Origin: Pseudomonadota bacterium
GTDB taxonomy: Bacteria; Pseudomonadota; Alphaproteobacteria; Rhizobiales; Beijerinckiaceae
Assembly (NCBI GenBank): GCA_023422485.1
Contig: JAGTAM010000068.1
Coordinates: 1-5,112, forward strand
Direction: 5' to 3'
Length of the DNA stretch: 5,112 nucleotides
Of the stretch, positions 1-4,306 are shown piece by piece. Made by a program: the position numbers and the translations under genes. The notes beneath the pieces are model-generated. The model was not told where the DNA came from. It saw only the letters and a program-made list of their open reading frames with translations, and made no database searches. How positions within the stretch are numbered: the first letter of the stretch is position 1; each line of letters begins with the position of its first letter.

Positions 1-290
1 CCACCGCGCCAGCCGCCGTAGCCGCCGCGCCAGCCGCCGTAGCCGGCACCCCGATAGAACCCGCCCCGGCCGGCGAACCCGCCGCCGAAACGCGGACCGC
101 CGAAGCCGCCGCCCCGGAATCCACCGAAACCGCCGCCGAAGCGCGGACCGCCGAACCCGCCGCCGCGGAAGCCGCCCCCGAAACCGCCGCCTCGGAAACC
201 GCCGCCGAAGCCCGGACGGGCATCGGCGGTTGCCGGGATCATCATCAGCGCGCCCGCCATGGCGGCCGATGCCAGAACAACCCTTTTCAT
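1..290 (-). CDS. Secreted Phe/Gly/Arg-rich repeat protein, 3' end cut by window edge
   Basis: The reading frame starts at ATG 290-288 on the minus strand and is still open at base 1, giving the first 96 residues. A GGAG ribosome binding site (302-299) lies 8 bases before the start. The N-terminus is a classic signal peptide: MKR, then a hydrophobic Ala/Met/Val stretch, then ATADA followed by Arg, with likely cleavage near residue 24. The mature part has almost no hydrophobic core and no Cys. It is built of FRGGG, FGG and FGGPRFGGG blocks and passes into GYGGWRG repeats at the edge. Two consecutive 17-residue units differ by one residue. Similar short Gly-rich exported proteins, some with BA14K-like ends or annotated as sulfur-globule-like, are common in Hyphomicrobiales, but their role is mostly unknown. 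I infer an exported, disordered, possibly envelope-associated protein. I cannot assign a function, and the C-terminal family signature, if any, is outside the window. Confidence 0.82.
   Translation of the reverse strand, partial: MKRVVLASAAMAGALMMIPATADARPGFGGGFRGGGFGGGFRGGGFGGPRFGGGFGGFRGGGFGGPRFGGGFAGRGGFYRGAGYGGWRGGYGGWRG
4..45 (-). repeat. Two identical 21-base tandem repeats encoding Gly/Tyr/Trp-rich heptads
   Basis: Bases 4-24 and 25-45 are identical. On the minus strand they encode successive GYGGWRG-type heptads of the Gly-rich protein. The array may continue past the left edge, so its copy number is unknown. Exact identity at DNA level suggests recent slippage or duplication, unlike the diverged 51-base units beside it. 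Confidence 0.85.
69..170 (-). repeat. Two tandem 51-base coding repeats (17-residue FRGGGFGGPRFGGGFGG unit)
   Basis: Read on the minus strand, 170-120 and 119-69 each encode one 17-residue unit, FRGGGFGGPRFGGGFGG and then FRGGGFGGPRFGGGFAG. Over the first 41 bases the copies differ at only three places, all third-codon positions and all synonymous. The single amino-acid change (Gly to Ala) is at residue 16. An imperfect, shorter relative (FRGGGFGGGFRGGGFGG) precedes them. Confidence 0.85.
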
Positions 291-503
291 CAGATCGTCT
301 CCACCCGAGAGAGAACTTTGCCATCCCCCCGTTGGATCTGAACGCTCGACGGGAACAAACGGTCCCTGCGACCTCAGGTCCCAAACATCTCGGGATGCTA
401 CCGAACGGCTACGAGGCGCGGACCGGACGCTTGAATGCTGCCATGCTTTCGCGCGAGGAGGGCGCATCCGGCCGAGCCTGCTCCGGACAGGTGGCCGCCA
501 GAC

Positions 504-507
504 AGGA
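504..507 (+). promoter_or_regulatory. Ribosome binding site supporting the GTG 519 start
   Basis: AGGA lies 11 bases before GTG 519. It is a modest Shine-Dalgarno, but it supports the internal GTG over the upstream ATG at 435, which has only CGGA nearby and would place about 37 residues ahead of the signal-peptide hydrophobic core. Confidence 0.45.
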
Positions 508-518
508 ACCGCCTGCCC

Positions 519-1304
519 GTGACGCGCCGCCCCGCCGTTCAGATCCCCGCCCTCTTGTCCGCTCTCTTGGCCGCGTTCGTTCTCGGCCCGCTCGCCCCCG
601 CGCCGGCCCGGGCACAACCGGCTGCCGCCGCGGCCAAGGGGCCGTGCCAGCCGGTCGAGTTCGAGGGGCAGCCCTACACGGTCTGCACCGTCGATCTGCG
701 GCGCGACCGCGTCCGGCTGTTCTGGCTCGGGGCGGACGGGCTGCCCTACGGCTCGCTGTCGAGCCTGGCCGAGCGGCAGGGCCAGCGGCTCAGCTTCGCC
801 ATGAATGCCGGCATGTACGACAAGGGGCAGGCTCCGGTCGGGCTCTACGTCGAGGACGGACGCGAGATGAAGGGCGTCTCCACCGCCAACGGACCGGGCA
901 ACTTCCACCTCAAGCCCAACGGCGTGTTCTACGTGAAGGGCGATCGGGCCGGAGTGCTCGACACCGCCCGCTACCTGCGGGCCAAGCCGGCCCCGGATTT
1001 CGCCACCCAATCGGGGCCGATGCTGGTGATCGAGGGCAAGATCCACCCGAAGATCTCGGAGGATGGCCCGAGCCAGAAGATCCGCAACGGCGTCGGCGTG
1101 CGCGACGGCGGGCGCGTAGCCGTGTTCGCGATCTCGGAGCGGCCTGTGACCTTCGGCGCCTTCGCCCGCCTGTTCAAGGACAGCCTCGGCAGCCGCAACG
1201 CGCTGTTCCTCGACGGCAGCGTGTCGAGCCTCTACGCGCCGGGTCTCGGCCGCTCCGACCTCAGCCGTCCGCTCGGGCCGCTGGTCGGCGCGGTGGGGCG
1301 GTAG
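519..1304 (+). CDS. Secreted DUF2233 / phosphodiester glycosidase (NAGPA-like) family protein
   Basis: From GTG 519 the product is 261 residues. Residues 1-32 form a signal peptide: MTRR, a Leu/Ala-rich core, then APARA before Gln33, so the mature protein is probably periplasmic. Residues of about 42-255 carry the DUF2233 pattern: FAMNAGMYD (93-101), NGPGNFHLKPNGVF (124-137), QSGPMLV (164-170), RNGVGV (189-194) and FLDGS (230-234). The conserved Asn/Gly/Asp loops are characteristic of this fold. The family includes mammalian NAGPA, which removes GlcNAc from a phosphodiester; the substrate of bacterial members such as this one is unknown. Cys42 and Cys55 could form a disulfide. An alternative in-frame ATG at 435 would add 28 Arg/Pro-rich residues and bury the signal peptide, so I prefer the GTG. 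The gene stands alone, divergent from the Gly-rich gene and convergent with the Old Yellow Enzyme gene. Confidence 0.85.
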   Translation: MTRRPAVQIPALLSALLAAFVLGPLAPAPARAQPAAAAAKGPCQPVEFEGQPYTVCTVDLRRDRVRLFWLGADGLPYGSLSSLAERQGQRLSFAMNAGMYDKGQAPVGLYVEDGREMKGVSTANGPGNFHLKPNGVFYVKGDRAGVLDTARYLRAKPAPDFATQSGPMLVIEGKIHPKISEDGPSQKIRNGVGVRDGGRVAVFAISERPVTFGAFARLFKDSLGSRNALFLDGSVSSLYAPGLGRSDLSRPLGPLVGAVGR

Positions 1305-1311
1305 AGGTTCG

Positions 1312-1351
1312 GTTCAAGATTCAACGCTGCCCGAAGGCCGCGCTCTTGAAC
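1312..1351. terminator. Imperfect inverted repeat over convergent 3' ends; possible bidirectional terminator
   Basis: GTTCAAGA (1312-1319) is perfectly complementary to TCTTGAAC (1344-1351). Between them, CGC and GCC (1325-1327, 1329-1331) can pair with GGC and GCG (1336-1338, 1340-1342) around a CGAA loop, with one T/C mismatch. The structure begins 7 bases after the DUF2233 stop and runs into the last codons of the convergent oxidoreductase. Neither strand has a T-run after it, so intrinsic termination is unproven; the paired arms are what the sequence shows. Confidence 0.4.
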
Positions 1352-2439
1352 AGGTCCTTGTACTGGTGCGGCTGGCTGCGCCAGTACTGCTTGGGCGCCC
1401 GCACCTGCGCGCCGAGTTCCGCCGCCGCGTGCCAGGGCCAGCGGGGATCGTAGAGCATCGCGCGGGCGAGCGAGACCGCGTCGGCCTTGCCCTCCGCCAG
1501 GATGGCTTCCGCCTGGTGCGGCTCGGTGATGAGGCCGACCGCGATGGTGGTGAGGCCGGTCTCAGCCTTGATCCGCTCGGCAAACGGCACCTGATAGCCG
1601 GGTCCGATCGGGATCTTCTGCGCCGGCGAGAGGCCGCCGGTCGAGACGTGGATGGCGGCCGCGCCGCGGCTCTTGAGCGCGCGGGCGAGTTCCAGCGTCT
1701 GATCGAGATCCCAGCCCTCCTCGACCCAATCCGTCGCCGAGACGCGCATCCAAACCGGCTTGCCCGCGGGCACGGCCTCGCGCACCGCCTCGAAGCATTC
1801 GAGCGGGAACCGCATCCGGTTCTCCAGGCTGCCGCCGTACTGATCCTCGCGGCGGTTGGAGAGGGGCGACAGGAACTGGTGCAGCAGGTAGCCGTGGGCG
1901 CCGTGCAACTCGACGCCGTCGATGCCGAGCCGCATGGCACGCCGCGCCGTGGCGACGAAGCCCTCGCGCACCCGCTTCAAGCCCTCCGCGTCGAGGGCGT
2001 GCGGCGACACCTCGCCCGCGCCGTGCGGAACCGCCGAGGGCGCTTCGGTAAGCCAGCCGTCGACGGCCTCCGGAGCGATCTGCGCGCCGCCCTCCCAGGG
2101 GGCCCGGCTCGATGCCTTGCGGCCGGCATGATTGATCTGGATCGCGACGGGAATCGGCGCGTAGCCGCGCACCGCGTCGAGCACGCGGGCCAGCGCCCGC
2201 TCGGTGGCGTCGTCGTAGAGGCCGAGATCGCCGGGCGAGATCCGCGCCTCGGGCGAGATCGCCGTCGCCTCCAGGGTGAGAAGCCCGGCGCCCGACTGCG
2301 CGAGCTGGCCGAGATGCATCAGGTGCCAGTCGGTCGCTGCGCCGGCCAGCGCCGAGTACTGGCACATCGGCGCGATGATGATGCGGTTCTCAAGCTCCAG
2401 GTCGTCCAGGCGCAGGGGCTCGAACAGGCGGGCAGACAT
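1321..2439 (-). CDS. NADH:flavin oxidoreductase, Old Yellow Enzyme family (YqjM/NamA/XenA type)
   Basis: The product is 372 residues, starting at ATG 2439-2437 with GGAG (2450-2447) 7 bases upstream. The frame stays open a further 123 codons upstream, but that part is Arg/Pro-rich and unlike the family, so I reject it. The protein is a full FMN-binding TIM barrel. It begins LFEPLRLDDLELENRI, then APMCQYSA (23-30) with Cys26 and Tyr28 of the thermophilic-like YqjM class. INHAGRK (102-108) follows, then the substrate-binding pair HGAH (His179, His182) and YGGSLENR (201-208). Near the C-terminus a Trp sits in QYWRS, as in XenA-like proteins. Family members use NAD(P)H to reduce activated C=C bonds of enones, and also quinones, nitro compounds or nitrate esters, in the cytoplasm. 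The physiological substrate here is not known. The gene is divergent from a glutathionyl-hydroquinone reductase, which fits a role in quinone or electrophile detoxification. Confidence 0.95.
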   Translation of the reverse strand: MSARLFEPLRLDDLELENRIIIAPMCQYSALAGAATDWHLMHLGQLAQSGAGLLTLEATAISPEARISPGDLGLYDDATERALARVLDAVRGYAPIPVAIQINHAGRKASSRAPWEGGAQIAPEAVDGWLTEAPSAVPHGAGEVSPHALDAEGLKRVREGFVATARRAMRLGIDGVELHGAHGYLLHQFLSPLSNRREDQYGGSLENRMRFPLECFEAVREAVPAGKPVWMRVSATDWVEEGWDLDQTLELARALKSRGAAAIHVSTGGLSPAQKIPIGPGYQVPFAERIKAETGLTTIAVGLITEPHQAEAILAEGKADAVSLARAMLYDPRWPWHAAAELGAQVRAPKQYWRSQPHQYKDLFKSAAFGQR

Positions 2440-2445
2440 CGGCAG

Positions 2446-2455
2446 GCTCCGGAGC
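2446..2455 (-). promoter_or_regulatory. Palindrome containing the oxidoreductase ribosome binding site
   Basis: GCTCCGGAGC is a perfect 10-base palindrome. The Shine-Dalgarno GGAG of the minus-strand oxidoreductase is its second half, so in mRNA the site could pair with CUCC just upstream in a small hairpin, or the DNA could bind a dimeric protein. Such TCCGGA-centred palindromes also arise by chance in GC-rich DNA. Confidence 0.35.
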
Positions 2456-2607
2456 GGTGGCGGCAATCGGCGGCCTATCTGGGATATGCGGGTCCCGGCC
2501 GCCAGCCCGGAACCGCGCATGGGGCACCCGAGATCCGTCTCGTGGACTTCCCCTGGCGGCCGCCTCCTCCATCTCCTCTCCCGTGCAGGGCGAGAAGGAC
2601 CGTCGGG

Positions 2608-3600
2608 ATGGGTTTGCTGGTCGAAGGCACGTGGCACGACAAGGGCTACGACACGGCCAAGTCCGGTGGGCGCTTCGAGCGCTCGGCCGCCGCCTTCCGC
2701 AACTGGGTGACGCCCGACGGCGCCCCCGGCCCCTCGGGCGAGGGCGGGTTTGAGGCCGAAGCAGGGCGTTACCACCTCATCGTCGCACTCGCCTGCCCCT
2801 GGGCACACCGCACGCTGATCGTGCGCCGACTCAAGGGGCTTGAGGCGGCGATCACCGTCTCCGTGGTCTCGCCCTACATGCGCGAGGAGGGCTGGGTCTT
2901 CGAAGCCGAGGAGGAGGGCGGGGTGCCGGGCTCGACCGCCGATCCGCTGTTCGGCGCCAAGCGGCTCTACGAGATCTATGTCCGGGCCAAGCCCGACTAT
3001 TCCGGTCGCGTCACCGTGCCGGTGCTGTGGGACAAACGGCGCGAGACGATCGTCTCGAACGAATCGGCCGAGATCATCCGGATGCTGAACGGCGCCTTAG
3101 GCGCGGGCGGACCGGAACTCTATCCGGAGGCTCTGCGAGCCGAGATCGATCAGATCAACGAGCGCGTCTACGACCGGGTCAACAACGGCGTCTACAAGGC
3201 GGGTTTCGCCACCACGCAAGAGGCTTACGCGGACGCCTTCACCGCCCTGTTCGCCGAGCTCGACGCCCTCGAAGATCGACTCGACCGGCAGCGCTACCTC
3301 TGCGGATCATCGCTGACCGAGGCCGACATCCGCCTGTTCACCACCCTTGTTCGCTTCGATGCTGTCTATGTCGGGCACTTCAAGTGCAACCGGCGCCGGA
3401 TCGCCGACTACCCCAACCTGTCGAACTACCTGCGCGACCTCTACGCCCTGCCGGGCGTGGCGGAGACGGTGAACCTCGACCAGATCAAGCGCCACTATTA
3501 CGGCAGCCACGCCGGCATCAACCCGACGGGGATCGTGCCGCTCGGTCCCGAGCTTCACTTCGACGCGCCCAACGATCGCGCCCTTTGCTTCGGCGGTTGA
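2608..3600 (+). CDS. yqjG: Glutathionyl-hydroquinone reductase (YqjG/ECM4, Xi-class glutathione transferase)
   Basis: The product is 330 residues, essentially the length of E. coli YqjG. ATG 2608 is preceded by AAGGA (2595-2599) at 8 bases, and the protein begins with the family's GLLVEGTWHDKGYDT and FRNWVTPDGAPGP patterns. The N-terminal thioredoxin-like domain carries the catalytic cysteine in ACPWAHR (Cys63). It also has VPVLWDK (137-143) with the cis-Pro, and NESAEI (151-156) for glutathione binding. The helical C-terminal domain has NNGVYKAGFA with Tyr196 and RHYYGSH with Tyr297. These match E. coli Tyr195 and Tyr296, and the segment ends with NPTGIVPLGP. The enzyme reduces S-glutathionyl-hydroquinones to hydroquinones, using glutathione, in the cytoplasm. 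All key residues are present, so it should be active. The frame is open far upstream through the antisense of the oxidoreductase, which I treat as chance. It is head-to-head with the oxidoreductase gene, sharing 168 bases, and is followed 72 bases on by a secreted-protein gene. Confidence 0.96.
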   Translation: MGLLVEGTWHDKGYDTAKSGGRFERSAAAFRNWVTPDGAPGPSGEGGFEAEAGRYHLIVALACPWAHRTLIVRRLKGLEAAITVSVVSPYMREEGWVFEAEEEGGVPGSTADPLFGAKRLYEIYVRAKPDYSGRVTVPVLWDKRRETIVSNESAEIIRMLNGALGAGGPELYPEALRAEIDQINERVYDRVNNGVYKAGFATTQEAYADAFTALFAELDALEDRLDRQRYLCGSSLTEADIRLFTTLVRFDAVYVGHFKCNRRRIADYPNLSNYLRDLYALPGVAETVNLDQIKRHYYGSHAGINPTGIVPLGPELHFDAPNDRALCFGG

Positions 3601-3625
3601 ACCGGGCCGCCTTGCAGGAAATATC
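3597..3625 (+). promoter_or_regulatory. Weak candidate promoter for the four-cysteine secreted protein
   Basis: TTGAAC (3597-3602, overlapping the preceding stop codon) and AATATC (3620-3625) are separated by 17 bases. This is the only AT-rich patch in the gap. The -35 matches 4 of 6 and the -10 only 3 of 6 sigma-70 consensus bases. Cotranscription with the reductase gene is the alternative, since no clear terminator lies between. Confidence 0.22.
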
Positions 3626-3637
3626 CATCACGACAGA

Positions 3638-3652
3638 CGGCACCGGATGCCG
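3638..3652 (+). other. Leader hairpin with CCGGA loop before the four-cysteine protein gene
   Basis: CGGCA (3638-3642) and TGCCG (3648-3652) form a perfect 5-bp stem around loop CCGGA. The stem can extend by two pairs (3636-3637 with 3654-3655) past a bulged A3653. It ends 20 bases before the start codon, just upstream of the AGGAGG ribosome binding site (3656-3661), so it could influence translation initiation. Regulatory function is not shown. Confidence 0.35.
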
Positions 3653-3672
3653 ATCAGGAGGAACACCACGCC

Positions 3673-4188
3673 ATGACGATCCGCTCGCGCGCCCCGCTTC
3701 TCGCGCTCCTCGGCCTGCTTGCAGCCGGCCCGGCCTCGGCTCAGCAGGGGGCGGAGGTGACGATGACCGGCCAGTGCGAGCGATTGGTGATCGGAGGCCT
3801 CGACATCACCCAGAACTGCAAGGAGCAGCTCGTCAACACGGTCTCGCGCGGGCGCACGACCTTCGACTTCGCGGCCTGGGACGGTCAGACCCTGAGCTTC
3901 AGCGGCTCAGGGGCGCAGCACGAGCAGACCGAGGAGACCGAGCAGCTCCAGCCGATCAGCCTCGTGGTGCCGGGCATGAAGAACAAGGACGGCATCGCCC
4001 GCAGCCCTGCCCCCGCGGTCGGCGCCTGCAAGTTCTCGAAACCCGAGCCCGGCAAGACCCGAATCGCCTGCGAGGCGACCTCGCAGGGCAAGACCTATGC
4101 GGGGGTGTTCGTGACGGAGACCAAGGCCGGCGTCGGGCCGGGCGGGGAAGCGCCGAAGGAGGGAGCGGCCGGCCAGCCCAGGCCCTGA
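3673..4188 (+). CDS. Small secreted four-cysteine protein of unknown function
   Basis: The product is 171 residues. A strong AGGAGG (3656-3661) lies 11 bases before ATG 3673. Residues 1-23 form a signal peptide (MTIRSR, a Leu/Ala-rich core, then GPASA before Gln24), so export to the periplasm is likely; there is no lipobox Cys at the cleavage site. The mature protein has exactly four cysteines, at 35, 49, 119 and 133. Both pairs have the same 13-residue spacing, which suggests two disulfides. The middle is polar and beta-prone (RTTFDFAAWDGQTLSFSGSG). The tail after about residue 155 is Gly/Pro/Ala-rich and probably flexible. I recognise no characterised family; it resembles uncharacterised secreted proteins of Hyphomicrobiales. 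It lies between the glutathionyl-hydroquinone reductase gene and cnoX on the same strand. Its place between stress genes is not enough to assign a role. Confidence 0.85.
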   Translation: MTIRSRAPLLALLGLLAAGPASAQQGAEVTMTGQCERLVIGGLDITQNCKEQLVNTVSRGRTTFDFAAWDGQTLSFSGSGAQHEQTEETEQLQPISLVVPGMKNKDGIARSPAPAVGACKFSKPEPGKTRIACEATSQGKTYAGVFVTETKAGVGPGGEAPKEGAAGQPRP

Positions 4189-4193
4189 ATGGA

Positions 4194-4218
4194 TTTCGTT
4201 CCCGGAAGGGGTTCGAAA
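4194..4218 (+). terminator. Hairpin just after the four-cysteine gene; possible terminator
   Basis: TTTCG (4194-4198) pairs with CGAAA (4214-4218). Inside it, CCC (4201-4203) pairs with GGG (4208-4210) around GGAA, a GNRA tetraloop. A small internal loop separates the two stems. It starts 6 bases after the stop codon. No T-run follows, so it may be a 3'-end stabilising structure or a weak terminator rather than a classical intrinsic one. Confidence 0.4.
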
Positions 4219-4222
4219 ACGT

Positions 4223-4251
4223 CTGGTCAGGTGCGTCCCGAAGCCCCATGT
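4223..4251 (+). promoter_or_regulatory. Candidate heat-shock (RpoH-type) promoter upstream of cnoX
   Basis: CCCCATGT (4244-4251) matches the sigma-32 -10 consensus CCCCATNT at every defined position. CTGGTCA (4223-4229), 14 bases upstream, matches only 4 of 7 positions of the -35 consensus CTTGAAA. Transcription would begin near 4258, giving a leader of about 50 bases to ATG 4307. A heat-shock promoter would suit a chaperedoxin gene. The weak -35 keeps this tentative. Confidence 0.38.
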
Positions 4252-4258
4252 AACGGGC

Positions 4259-4279
4259 CCGGTGCGGTGCACGCGCCGG
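4259..4279 (+). other. Strong GC hairpin in the cnoX leader, with a competing fold
   Basis: CCGGTGCG (4259-4266) pairs with CGCGCCGG (4272-4279) over 8 pairs including one G-U, around loop GTGCA. A second hairpin, ACGCG (4271-4275) with CGCGT (4281-4285) around CCGGA, overlaps it and cannot form at the same time. Both lie between the candidate promoter and the ribosome binding site. The region could be a leader structure or contribute to ending the upstream transcript; no T-run follows directly. Confidence 0.35.
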
Positions 4280-4297
4280 ACGCGTTTCATGATTTCC

Positions 4298-4302
4298 GAG
4301 GG
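4298..4302 (+). promoter_or_regulatory. Ribosome binding site favouring cnoX start at ATG 4307
   Basis: GAGGG lies 4 bases before ATG 4307. The in-frame ATG at 4289, six codons earlier, has no clear Shine-Dalgarno, so 4307 is preferred. The spacing is short, and 4289 remains possible. Confidence 0.45.
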
Positions 4303-4306
4303 CTCC

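Noticed and set aside
1..170. CRISPR-like or non-coding tandem repeat array.
   Set aside because: Repeat periods are multiples of three, there are no unique spacers, and the repeats translate cleanly into a Gly-rich protein behind a signal peptide.
361..382. Direct repeat GGTCCC (361-366, 377-382) with the palindrome ACCTCAGGT between the first two genes.
   Set aside because: Too short and GC-typical to call an operator, with no identifiable promoter to relate it to.
435..518. Upstream ATG start for the DUF2233 protein.
   Set aside because: It puts a long charged, Pro-rich stretch before the signal-peptide core. GTG 519 gives a normal signal peptide with AGGA upstream. It is not fully excluded.
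2475..2515. Minus-strand TTCCGG with CATATC about 18 bases on, as a sigma-70 promoter for the Old Yellow Enzyme.
   Set aside because: Only 3 of 6 -10 matches and a poor -35; no better than chance.
2555..2564. Palindrome GGCGGCCGCC as an operator in the divergent region.
   Set aside because: It consists only of G and C, so it is expected often in this composition; noted only as a footprinting target.
2548..2574. CTTCCCC followed by CTCCATCT, resembling an RpoH promoter before the glutathionyl-hydroquinone reductase.
   Set aside because: The -10 has a mismatch, the -35 matches poorly and the spacer is only 12 bases.
1366..2607. Plus-strand frame open for about 414 codons antisense to the Old Yellow Enzyme gene and in frame with the glutathionyl-hydroquinone reductase, looking like a giant fusion.
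   Set aside because: The translation is Arg/Ala/Gly-rich and matches no family, while the opposite strand encodes a complete enzyme. Long antisense frames are expected from G/C-ending codons. The reductase has its own start and ribosome binding site.
2440..2808. N-terminal extension of 123 residues on the Old Yellow Enzyme frame.
   Set aside because: It is Arg/Pro-rich, covers the start of the divergent reductase gene, and is absent from the family, whose N-terminus matches from the Met at 2439.
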